Positions 38,189 through 45,519 of a stretch of DNA of 64,000 nt are shown in pieces. This stretch comes from Streptomyces sp. NL15-2K (GTDB taxonomy: Bacteria; Actinomycetota; Actinomycetes; Streptomycetales; Streptomycetaceae). A program made the position numbers and the translations under genes. The notes under the pieces were generated by a model. The model ran no database searches and had not been told where the DNA came from. It was given only the letters and a program-made list of their open reading frames with translations. Each line of letters begins with the position of its first letter. Position 1 is the first letter of the stretch. The stretch is from NCBI RefSeq assembly GCF_030551255.1, contig NZ_CP130630.1, positions 8,475,501-8,539,500 of the forward strand, given 5' to 3'.

Positions 38189-39445
38189 ATGCGACACGTG
38201 CCTTCTCTCCTCCGTATGACGACCACGGTGGCGGCGACCCTGCTCACGACGGCCCCGGTCGTCCTCGCGTCCCCCGCGGCGGCGGCCGACCTCCCGTACT
38301 CGGACCAGTGCTCGTTCCCCAACGGCAAATACCCGGGTCGTCCCTGGTCCCTGCAGCGGGTCCTCCTGGACGAGCTGTGGAGCCAGTCCAAGGGCAAGGG
38401 CGTACGGGTGGCGGTGATCGACACCGGCGTGGACGTGACGAATCCACAGCTCACCGACGCGGTCGACGCGAAGAGCGGCCGCAACTTCCTGGACAAGAAC
38501 CTCAAGGACGAGAACGGCGACCCGATCGAGCGGGGCAAGGAGAACGGCACCACGGACACCGTCGGCCACGGCACCAAGGTCGCCGGCATCATCGCGGCCC
38601 GCCCCGCCAAGGGCACCGGCTTCGTGGGCCTGGCCCCCGAGGCGACGATCATCCCGATCCAGCAGAACGACGCGGAGGGCCACGGCACGGCCGAAAGCCT
38701 GGCGCGGGCGGTCCGCTACGCCATCCAGGCCGGGGCCGGCGTCATCAACATCTCCCAGGACACGTCGAACGCGGTGAAGCCGACGCCCGATCTGGAACTG
38801 GCGATCGACGAGGCCCTGGCTCAGAAGATCGTCGTCGTGGCCTCGGCGGGCAACGACGGTCTCGGCGGCAACGTCAAGGAGACGTACCCCGCGTCCTACA
38901 AGGGCGTCCTCGCGGTCGCGGCCTCGGACCGCAACAACGAGCGCGCCTCCTTCTCCCAGGCCGGCGAGTTCGTCGGCGTCGCCGCCCCCGGCGTCGACAT
39001 GATCTCCACGGTCCCCAAGGGCGGCCACTGCTCCGACAACGGTACGAGCTTCTCGGCGCCGTACGTCGCCGGGGTCGCGGCACTGATCAAGGCGAAGCAC
39101 CCGAACTGGACCGCCCGCGAGATCGTCGCCCAGATCGAACAGACCGCTGAGCGCACGATCGCGGGCCACGACCGTTTGGTCGGCTGGGGCGTGGTGGACC
39201 CCGTCCGAGCTCTGACGGAGGACGAACACCCCGTAGAGTCCCCCAACCCTCAGCAAGGCCTGGGCAAGCAGGAAGCCCCCACCCCGGCCAAGTTCCAGAT
39301 CGGCGAAACGGCCGAGGAACGTAACGCTCGCCTCGCTACGTATGTGTCCGTGGGGGCGGTGGTTCTTGTAGCCGGGCTGGGCGGTACGGCGGTGGCGATG
39401 CGGGATGCGCGGAGGCGGGGACGAAGCGCGGGGACTTCTTCCTAG
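38189..39445 (+). CDS. mycP: Type VII secretion-associated serine protease mycosin
   Basis: A 418-aa subtilisin-like protease from ATG 38189 with GAGGGG upstream. It has a signal peptide (to ~ASPAAAADL), the N-terminal extension DQCSFPNGKYPGRPWSLQRV typical of mycosins, and a catalytic triad Asp78 (VAVIDTGVD), His127 (VGHGTKVAG) and Ser287 (GTSFSAPYVAGVAA). The oxyanion Asn is in ASAGNDGLGG. A Pro-rich linker leads to a C-terminal membrane anchor (YVSVGAVVLVAGLGGTAVAM) and basic tail. Mycosins stabilise the ESX complex and process some substrates. It sits directly behind eccB, consistent with their physical contact in mycobacteria. Confidence 0.93.
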   Translation: MRHVPSLLRMTTTVAATLLTTAPVVLASPAAAADLPYSDQCSFPNGKYPGRPWSLQRVLLDELWSQSKGKGVRVAVIDTGVDVTNPQLTDAVDAKSGRNFLDKNLKDENGDPIERGKENGTTDTVGHGTKVAGIIAARPAKGTGFVGLAPEATIIPIQQNDAEGHGTAESLARAVRYAIQAGAGVINISQDTSNAVKPTPDLELAIDEALAQKIVVVASAGNDGLGGNVKETYPASYKGVLAVAASDRNNERASFSQAGEFVGVAAPGVDMISTVPKGGHCSDNGTSFSAPYVAGVAALIKAKHPNWTAREIVAQIEQTAERTIAGHDRLVGWGVVDPVRALTEDEHPVESPNPQQGLGKQEAPTPAKFQIGETAEERNARLATYVSVGAVVLVAGLGGTAVAMRDARRRGRSAGTSS

Positions 39446-39485
39446 CCATCTTCCCAACCATCTCCCAACCATCTTCCCGGCCATC
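39446..39485. repeat. Short tandem CCATCTTCCCAA-type repeats after mycP
   Basis: Three imperfect 11-12-base units (CCATCTTCCCAA, CCATCTCCCAA, CCATCTTCCCGG) and a partial fourth start immediately at the mycP stop. They are not an obvious terminator and may be slippage products. Confidence 0.7.
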
Positions 39486-39578
39486 AGGGTCACTTGAGGC
39501 GTACTGTCCGGACAACCGTACGATTGCCGAAGCATCACCGGACTCGTGACGCCGAAGCGACGGGGGCAGAGGTACGGC

Positions 39579-40019
39579 ATGAGTGTGAACGGAACAGGCT
39601 CGGCGCCGGGCGGTACACAGGGCGGCGGGGACGGGCAGGGCAAGAACCTCCGGGTCTCGTCCCAGAACCTGACGAAGCTCGCTCGCGATCTCGACGACAT
39701 GCAGGATCACCTGGACAAGCAGGTCAAACGCATGGACGCGGTCGTCGACCGTATCGAGGCGGGCTGGCGGGGCCCGGCGGCGACGGCCTACCGCACGTTC
39801 CACCGGGCGGCGGCCGAGGACGCCGTACGCATCCGTGAAGTGATGAAGCTGCTGGAGCAGGCCGTACGCATGAGCCGGGACGGCTTCACCGAGAACGAAC
39901 TCGAGGTGCTCGCGCAGATGCGGTCGATCCAGGTGGACGTCGACAGCGAGGTCGACAAGCTGTCGACGCCGAACACGGAGCCGCCCCCGGCACCGCGCAG
40001 CAGCCTCGACAGTTTCTGA
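39579..40019 (+). CDS. WXG100-like protein with Gly-rich head and Pro-rich tail
   Basis: A 146-aa protein from ATG 39579. After a Gly-rich ~25-residue head come two helices joined by IEAGWRGPAATAYR (W-R-G at the hairpin turn), the WXG100 signature. Beyond the usual 100 residues it continues with ENELEVLAQMRSIQVDVDSE and a Pro tail. WXG100 proteins are secreted as helical-hairpin dimers by ESX systems. The next gene encodes another WXG protein 55 bases away, so the two likely form a heterodimer that escorts or belongs to the large toxin gene behind them. Confidence 0.82.
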   Translation: MSVNGTGSAPGGTQGGGDGQGKNLRVSSQNLTKLARDLDDMQDHLDKQVKRMDAVVDRIEAGWRGPAATAYRTFHRAAAEDAVRIREVMKLLEQAVRMSRDGFTENELEVLAQMRSIQVDVDSEVDKLSTPNTEPPPAPRSSLDSF

Positions 40020-40074
40020 CCGGCATCGCCAACTGCTCATTGCACAGGCGTAATTACCAAATCCGCGGGGGATC

Positions 40075-40389
40075 ATGCCGACCGGGCCTGCTTCCGACGA
40101 CCACATAGCCGTCACCTTCTCAACCCTCCACGACCTCGCCACCGATCTCGAGGACATCCTCAAGAAGCTCAACGAAAGGCTGGACGGCCTCTACGACCGC
40201 GTCGTACCCGTCGTGCTGTCCTGGGAGGGCGAGACGCGCGACGCGTTCGTCGACAAGCTCGACGAATGGGACCGCTCGGCCCAGGACTTGCAGGCGGCCC
40301 AGAAGTGGCTGCACGAGTACGTGACCACCGGCCACACCAACTATGCGGCGGCCCATCAGGCGGTGCTGCGGGGCTGGGGGGCCGCCTGA
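40075..40389 (+). CDS. WXG100 family protein, partner of the downstream toxin
   Basis: A 104-aa helical-hairpin protein with VVLSWEGETRDAFVDKLDEW (W-E-G turn) in the middle and long amphipathic helices either side (LHDLATDLEDILKKLNERLD). Its TGA overlaps the ATG of the toxin gene (TGATG), so it is made in step with it. This is the arrangement of small helper proteins that present LXG/WXG polymorphic toxins to the type VII machinery. The secretion role is from family knowledge; the pairing with the upstream WXG gene is inferred. Confidence 0.85.
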   Translation: MPTGPASDDHIAVTFSTLHDLATDLEDILKKLNERLDGLYDRVVPVVLSWEGETRDAFVDKLDEWDRSAQDLQAAQKWLHEYVTTGHTNYAAAHQAVLRGWGAA

Positions 40390-42239
40390 TGGCTACGCCC
40401 GCCCCGACCCCGTCGCCCACGGGCGGCACCAGCTCTTCGGGCGGCAGCGCCCCCACGCCCCAGCCGTCGCCGGGCGGCCTGACCGACCCCGGCGGCAAGA
40501 ACATCTCGCGACAGGACACGAACTCGGCACGTCAGCAACGTGCCGATGAACTGGCGGCGGTGAAGCCCGCTGCTCCACCAGGCAACCTCGTAGGCTTCGA
40601 CGTGCAGCCGCAGCACGTGCACTACGCCTCCTATTTGCTGCGCAACGCCCAGCACGACTTCTCCGACCGGGCCAAGAGCCTCGTCGACACACTCGACGGC
40701 TACGCCCACGCGGTCGGCTGCGGCACCGGACCGGAAGCCTTCGCGAAGGCGTACGCCGAAGCCGCCGCACTCTTCCTGGAGGTGTGGAGCCGGGCGACGG
40801 AGGGCGTCGGAGGCGCCGCGGTCGGCCTCACCGTCACGGCGAACAACTACGCGCAGGCGGAGCAGGCAACCGCCCCCCTGGCGCCGGCGGTGGCCAAGAA
40901 GAACCCACCTGCCGTCATCAAGAACGCCGGCGCCGGCGGCCCCGTCGCCGAACTCGGCTGGGGCAACGCGCCCGCCGGCGACGGCTGGGGCAACGCGATC
41001 ATCGACGAGGTCTCCGGCGCCCTGAGCGTGGTCGGCGACGAGATCCTCCGCCCGATCCTCCAACACGCCCTGCGCCACGGGAAGGTCGCCGACATCACGC
41101 CGGGCGGTGACGACATCGACCTGCCCAAGATCGCGCAGGCCTGGCGGCAGGCGGGCAAGGACGCCAAGAAGTCGGCGGACTCCTTCGACGACGCGATCGC
41201 CTATCTCACGAATCCCGCGCCGGGGAACGATGAGTGGCAGAGCGCTATGAAGCAGTTCTGCTCGGCGATATGGGGGACCACGGCGTGGGGCAAGGAGCAC
41301 CACAACTACAAGTGGAGCCACGACGACGGGAGACAGCCCGCACTCGATGTCCTCCAGGACTCAGCCCGCGCGCTCGCGACGGCGTGCGAAGGGGTGAGCG
41401 CGGAGGTGACGAAGGTCAGGTCCACGATCACCGATGTGTACAAGGACGCGGCCAAGAAGACCTTCGACGTGGGCGGTGTCCTGGACGCGCTCAAAAAGGT
41501 CGCCGAACTTCCGGTGATTGCCGCGGAGTTCATCGCCAACATCGACACCGGCCGCCTGAACCACGCCGTTGACAGCTACAACAGCGAGATAGATGCTCTT
41601 GGCGACGACCTGACCAAGCTCAAGGCCGCGCTGGAAGAAGCCAAACGCAGTGTGCCTACGTACGCCGCCGAAGAGGCGCGTGCAGAGACGTTCGGTGCAC
41701 GGTCACTCAACGAGTTCAAGACCGAGCACAAGTACACAACCGATACGGACGAGAAAAACCATTTCTATCCGGTTGACTTGGCCGGCCAGGAAGGGATACA
41801 CGGCAGCCACGTCATCGACAAACATGCGGGTAAGACGGACGAGCAGCTTGCGCAGCGTCTCAGGGATCAGCAGATCGTCCGTAACGGGCAGGTCAGGCCT
41901 GACGCCTCCTCCAGTTTCACGGATATGCCCTCTGCTCAGCGGTTCACGCAGGCCGCGCTCGATGACATCGACAACGCTGCCAGGATCGAGCAATGGATCG
42001 AGGGAGTGGAGCGGAGGGCGGCGAACAACCCCAACTACGATCCGAACAGGTCTACGATCGACCCACCCGTCACCCTTTCGTTCAATCAGGTGACAGGGTC
42101 CACGGTCAGTCGAGCCGACTATGATGCCCATGGCCTGCAGGCCCAGGCCTCCGACACACATGGAGTGGATGTCGTACTGCGTTATCGCAAAGGCATCGAT
42201 CCTCCGTTCGTAGTCCTCACGTCAATGCCGGTACCCTGA
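40389..42239 (+). CDS. Type VII-associated polymorphic toxin with C-terminal RNase A-like (CdiA-CT) domain
   Basis: A 616-aa protein from ATG 40389. A Pro/Ser/Thr-rich head (~1-65) is followed by a long helical delivery region with GFDVQPQHVHYASYLLRNAQ and ANNYAQAEQATAPLAPAVAK (~70-165), then further helices with ELGWGNAPAGDGWGNA (~190-450). Residues ~466-616 match the bacterial RNase A-like toxin domain of CdiA C-termini: GSHVIDKHAGKTDEQLAQRL (His479 as the likely catalytic His), ASSSFTDMPSAQRFTQAALD, IEQWIEG, VDVVLRYRKG and FVVLTSMP. Active relatives usually end TAYP, so the Tyr position is Met here. The DNA becomes AT-richer from ~41.65 kb, exactly in the toxin part. It would cleave RNA in rival cells; immunity candidates follow immediately. 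Confidence 0.75.
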   Translation: MATPAPTPSPTGGTSSSGGSAPTPQPSPGGLTDPGGKNISRQDTNSARQQRADELAAVKPAAPPGNLVGFDVQPQHVHYASYLLRNAQHDFSDRAKSLVDTLDGYAHAVGCGTGPEAFAKAYAEAAALFLEVWSRATEGVGGAAVGLTVTANNYAQAEQATAPLAPAVAKKNPPAVIKNAGAGGPVAELGWGNAPAGDGWGNAIIDEVSGALSVVGDEILRPILQHALRHGKVADITPGGDDIDLPKIAQAWRQAGKDAKKSADSFDDAIAYLTNPAPGNDEWQSAMKQFCSAIWGTTAWGKEHHNYKWSHDDGRQPALDVLQDSARALATACEGVSAEVTKVRSTITDVYKDAAKKTFDVGGVLDALKKVAELPVIAAEFIANIDTGRLNHAVDSYNSEIDALGDDLTKLKAALEEAKRSVPTYAAEEARAETFGARSLNEFKTEHKYTTDTDEKNHFYPVDLAGQEGIHGSHVIDKHAGKTDEQLAQRLRDQQIVRNGQVRPDASSSFTDMPSAQRFTQAALDDIDNAARIEQWIEGVERRAANNPNYDPNRSTIDPPVTLSFNQVTGSTVSRADYDAHGLQAQASDTHGVDVVLRYRKGIDPPFVVLTSMPVP

Positions 42240-42283
42240 TTTCGCACAAGACCGTGAATCTCGCGGGCGGGAAGATATTACTC

Positions 42284-42961
42284 ATGCAGTCATTTACATG
42301 GTCGGCCTTCGATCGAGGGCCCGTAAACAGAATCATGGACATTGTTATTGGGTGCCAGGAGTCCCACGGAGAGCGTGAAGTGGACGAGGAAATAGCCCGG
42401 TTCCTGCGTGTGCTCCGCTGGACGAACGAGGTTGAGTGGGTGTGCCCTGTGGTAACGGTGACCGCTCTCCTGGACCTTGCGTCAGAGCTTTGGGCCGACC
42501 AGAGAGAAGGGCTTGTTCCGATTTCCTTCAGAGAAAAAGTCGACCGTGCGTCTGGTGGATCCGACCAGACCGAATACCTGAACACGCTCGCAGGGGTCCT
42601 CCGGGCGGTCGATCGAGAGTTGCCGAGAGAGTTCGACCGACTTGCGATGTCCGACTGGGAATCAGAAGTCCACTTCGGTAAGCTCTTGGGATTCTATAAA
42701 AATTGGGTGAACCTCGGCGAATATGAGACCTTTGAGGATTCTGTGGCTGCTGCTATCGATTCGGAGCACCCTTTCTGCGCAGAACATCTCGGCCCGCTTT
42801 CCGCTGAAGCGCAAAGGGCGCTGGTGATGAACCTGCAGTCACCCGAACTCGCGGCCGACGCCGCTCGCGTCATGCCCTGGACCACGACGGAGGAACTGGC
42901 TCAGCTGCTGAGCCTCATCAACGACCACATGCGGCACGCTCACGAAACGGCCCGCCTGTGA
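42284..42961 (+). CDS. Candidate immunity protein for the RNase A-like toxin
   Basis: A 225-aa protein, chosen from ATG 42284 (GGGAAG upstream); a GTG at 42254 has no site and an ATG at 42335 is an alternative. No known domain is recognised. It is acidic and mainly helical (GEREVDEEIARFLRVLRWTN, EVHFGKLLGFYKNWVNLGEY, AAIDSEHPFCAEHLGPLSAE), with no signal peptide, as expected for a cytosolic immunity protein. It is the first gene after the toxin (45 bases) and shares its AT-rich base composition up to about 42.84 kb, pointing to co-acquisition. Its TGA overlaps the next GTG. Confidence 0.6.
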   Translation: MQSFTWSAFDRGPVNRIMDIVIGCQESHGEREVDEEIARFLRVLRWTNEVEWVCPVVTVTALLDLASELWADQREGLVPISFREKVDRASGGSDQTEYLNTLAGVLRAVDRELPREFDRLAMSDWESEVHFGKLLGFYKNWVNLGEYETFEDSVAAAIDSEHPFCAEHLGPLSAEAQRALVMNLQSPELAADAARVMPWTTTEELAQLLSLINDHMRHAHETARL

Positions 42962-43257
42962 TCACCCGTAGTGCGACCTACCCCGACCGAGAAACGGCCA
43001 TGTGGGCCACCCAGCAGGTCGTCACGGCCAACGAGCAGGTCATTCACCGGTGGCTCGCTCAGTCCACGCGCCCCCGCTTGGTCATTGAGGCGTCCTGGCC
43101 GTCCCGGTCCGAGCCGGTGGGCAGGGTGCTGCTGCAGGCGATGATGTTGGCTGGGCGGGAGCCGGCCGATGTGCGGTCGGCCCGTGTGGTCCTGAAGCGG
43201 GACGCATCCAGCCCACACGGTTTCGTCGTCCACGCCACCTTTCCCGTCTACCTGTAG
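42958..43257 (+). CDS. Orphan RNase A-like (CdiA-CT) domain fragment lacking the catalytic N-terminal part
   Basis: A 99-aa protein from GTG 42958 (GTGA overlap with the preceding gene). It aligns with the second half of bacterial RNase A-like toxin domains: SATYPDRETAMWATQQVVTA, NEQVIHRWLA, EPVGRVLLQA, SARVVLKRDASSPHGFVVHA and the end TFPVY. The KHxG segment that carries the catalytic His is missing, and the terminal TAYP-type motif reads ATFP. No secretion domain is present. It could be a displaced toxin tip stored for recombination, a dead decoy, or part of an immunity set. It overlaps its upstream neighbour and sits 22 bases from the CdiI-type gene, so it remains in an operon and is not obviously decaying. 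Confidence 0.7.
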   Translation: MITRSATYPDRETAMWATQQVVTANEQVIHRWLAQSTRPRLVIEASWPSRSEPVGRVLLQAMMLAGREPADVRSARVVLKRDASSPHGFVVHATFPVYL

Positions 43258-43279
43258 AGATCCGTAGAGGCTGATCACC

Positions 43280-43975
43280 GTGCCCCTGAGCCCCCTCGAA
43301 CACGACCGCCGCTACGGCGAGCTGGACCAGGTGATGCGTGCCTACGCCGGACAGTCGGCCGACGACACCGCGGACAAGCCCAGCCAGGCCCTGATCGCGT
43401 ATCTGCGCCATACCTGGCACAGTCGCCCGTGGTGCCTCGCCGTCGCCGAGCGGCAGTTGCGCGAGTACGCCGACAACCCTCCCGGCCGACTCCGGCTGCG
43501 CCTGGGCGAGTTCTACTCGATCCCGGACGTCGGGCTGCCCGAGGGCGAGATTCAGCAGTGGCTGTACTGCCTCGCCGATCACATCAAGCACAGCATCGAC
43601 GAGGGCGAGGTTCCGGCCATCGCCACCCCCGTCACCCACTGGGAGTGGCACGCCCGCTTCCCCGAACTCGGCCAGTTCCTCGGCGGTTGGTTCTCGCAGG
43701 ACATGCAGGACGAGTTCGACGACCACGACGCGGCGATCAACGACTACCGGTCCTCCACCGACCCGCAGGTCGTCGCCCGCCTCGTCGGCGAGCTGCACGA
43801 GCTGCTCGCCCTCGACCTTGACGAGTCCGATTACGCCTTGGCTGTTGCGGAGCTGGGTATGGAGGTCGACCCGCCGGCCCCGTACTCGCCCGGCGGGTGG
43901 CTCGCGCTCGTCGCGGATCGGCTCAGTGGGCCACGGGCGGAGTACGTCCCCCGCACGCGCGGGGACACGAAGTGA
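43280..43975 (+). CDS. Immunity protein with C-terminal CdiI-type domain
   Basis: A 231-aa acidic protein from GTG 43280. The N-terminal ~120 residues (RHTWHSRPWCLAVAERQLRE, LGEFYSIPDVGLPEGEIQQW) form an unassigned domain, possibly a second immunity module. Residues ~125-220 match the contact-dependent inhibition immunity family: FPELGQFLGGWFSQDMQDEF, VGELHELLALDLDESDYALA, LGMEVDPPAPYSPGGWLALV. Such proteins neutralise a cognate CdiA-CT toxin in the cytosol. It follows an orphan RNase A-like fragment, so it probably once paired with that toxin version. Its stop overlaps the next start as GTGA. Confidence 0.68.
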   Translation: MPLSPLEHDRRYGELDQVMRAYAGQSADDTADKPSQALIAYLRHTWHSRPWCLAVAERQLREYADNPPGRLRLRLGEFYSIPDVGLPEGEIQQWLYCLADHIKHSIDEGEVPAIATPVTHWEWHARFPELGQFLGGWFSQDMQDEFDDHDAAINDYRSSTDPQVVARLVGELHELLALDLDESDYALAVAELGMEVDPPAPYSPGGWLALVADRLSGPRAEYVPRTRGDTK

Positions 43976-44466
43976 TCTTGCCTGACGACGAGTTGTCCAC
44001 CCTGGTGAACGGCCTCTCGCACGAGCTTCGCGTATACGTCAGAGCAGGACGGCTCCGGCCGACCGGTGAGTTGGGCGGACTCACCAAGGCCGTCGCCGAG
44101 GAAGTGCACGCCCTTGTCGTCGAACTGCACGAGAGCTACTGGCACCAGTACTCCGACGAGGCCGAGCCTGCCCCTGCATCACAGATTGAAATGTCGCTCT
44201 ACTCCATGAGCCCGGCAGAGGCCACCGCGCTCATGGCCGAACTCGCCTCCAAAGACCTGGCGTTCGACCAGTTCCCCTTCACGGACCCCGCCGAAGCCGA
44301 GGCGATCGCCGAGCGCGTGGTGGGGCTCCTCGGCCCCGAAGCACGGTGGTGGTCCAACTGGGACGACGGCTGCGTGGACGGTGTCACCGGTTGCACGTTC
44401 GACGGCCTTGTCGTCGGCAGCGACGGCGACCGCTTCGCCGTACTGATCCAAGTCGCCGACGACTGA
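43972..44466 (+). CDS. Small acidic protein of the immunity array, function unknown
   Basis: A 164-aa protein from GTG 43972, overlapping the preceding stop by four bases. No domain is recognised. The N-terminal half is helical (LPDDELSTLVNGLSHELRVY, GLTKAVAEEVHALVVELHES); the C-terminal half has PEARWWSNWDDGCVDGVTGC, a Trp/Asp-rich turn, and ends FAVLIQVADD. Strong acidity, small size and tight linkage to immunity-like genes suggest another cytosolic immunity protein; this is inference from position. Confidence 0.6.
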   Translation: MILPDDELSTLVNGLSHELRVYVRAGRLRPTGELGGLTKAVAEEVHALVVELHESYWHQYSDEAEPAPASQIEMSLYSMSPAEATALMAELASKDLAFDQFPFTDPAEAEAIAERVVGLLGPEARWWSNWDDGCVDGVTGCTFDGLVVGSDGDRFAVLIQVADD

Positions 44467-44659
44467 CCGACGACAGCGCGCCGGAGTCCTCTCACCGCAC
44501 CCCAGTCATCCCGCGGTCAAGCACAGGCCAGGCTGTGGCCAAACCGCCGTATGGGTTGCGCATGCCCGAACCCCGCCAACCTGACATAGCGGGATTTGCG
44601 CGATTGTTCGCTGGCTACGGTGGTGCCGCCACATCATCCACGGGGAAGAGGAGACGGCG

Positions 44660-45217
44660 GTGGCTATACCGATCCGTTCCCGCCTTCTCGACTACTTCGA
44701 GGCGGAGCCGCCCGCAGGTCCGGCTCAGGCCGGGGCCCAACCCCAGACCCAGGCCGGGGCATCGGACCCGCAGCCCCGCAGATCACGCCTTCTCGATTAC
44801 GTCGAGTACGTCGAGTACACAGAGTGCAGCGAGCGCAGCGAACACCCGGAGGCCGAGCAGTCACCGGGCCCGAAGCCCGGCGTACCCCCGTACCACACAC
44901 CTGTGTTCGTGCCGGCCCATCCCCGGTACGTCGACACCGCGGACGCCTCCTCCGGCACCCCCACCCGCATCCCCTACATCGCATACGAACTCTTCGGGCA
45001 CCCCACCGACGGAACCGTGGCCCTCGCCTTCACCACCCTCGACAACCTCGTAGCCGCACTCGGCGAGGCCCAGCCATGGGTGGCCACTTCGATCGGCCCG
45101 CTGGCCGAGGGGATGGGCGAGTACGGCGTCACCGTCCTGCTCGACCCGACGGTCGCCACCGGACAACGCAACTGGCAACGGGCCGACCTTGCCGCCTACG
45201 CACGGGAGGTGCGCTGA
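44660..45217 (+). CDS. SAV_915-like protein
   Basis: A 185-aa protein from GTG 44660, after a 193-base gap that probably holds a promoter. The first ~80 residues are low-complexity and contain a duplicated motif (RSRLLDYFEAEPP and RSRLLDYVEYVEY). The rest is a compact SseB-like domain: IPYIAYELFGHPTDGTVALA, LVAALGEAQPWVATSIGPLA, GVTVLLDPTVATG. Proteins of this kind often accompany actinobacterial type VII substrates; the role is unknown. Its TGA overlaps the next ATG (TGATG), making it the first gene of a tightly coupled effector unit. Confidence 0.7.
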   Translation: MAIPIRSRLLDYFEAEPPAGPAQAGAQPQTQAGASDPQPRRSRLLDYVEYVEYTECSERSEHPEAEQSPGPKPGVPPYHTPVFVPAHPRYVDTADASSGTPTRIPYIAYELFGHPTDGTVALAFTTLDNLVAALGEAQPWVATSIGPLAEGMGEYGVTVLLDPTVATGQRNWQRADLAAYAREVR

Positions 45218-45519
45218 TGACCGCCGACTTCAAGGCGATCCTGAGCGACCTCACCGCGATGTCGAAGACCTTCCACGACGAGGCCACCAACTACCGCAAG
45301 CTGCACGCCGACGTGGCGCCGCCCGTGGTCGGCGGCGGTGACGCCGGACTGGACCACGCTGTCAAGGAGGTCGCCGACCTCATCGTCGCCTTGCACACCG
45401 GCTTCGCCGACCGGCTGGACGACCACGGCGACAAGGTGACGTACGCCCGCGACTCCTTCCGACGGCACGACATCGACGTACACGGCCTGTTCGAGGACCT
45501 GATGGCGGGTGACGGCTGA
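45217..45519 (+). CDS. Small helical type VII-associated protein (WXG-helper-like)
   Basis: A 100-aa protein starting at ATG 45217 in a TGATG overlap, preceded by GGGAGG. Two long helices (FKAILSDLTAMSKTFHDEAT and AVKEVADLIVALHTGFADRL) are separated by a Gly-rich turn (VVGGGDAGLD), so it has WXG100 size and shape but no W-x-G. It overlaps the following large WXG protein gene by the same TGATG pattern. A helper or co-export partner of that protein is the natural reading. I believe related proteins are annotated DUF6317, but I am not certain. Confidence 0.7.
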   Translation: MTADFKAILSDLTAMSKTFHDEATNYRKLHADVAPPVVGGGDAGLDHAVKEVADLIVALHTGFADRLDDHGDKVTYARDSFRRHDIDVHGLFEDLMAGDG

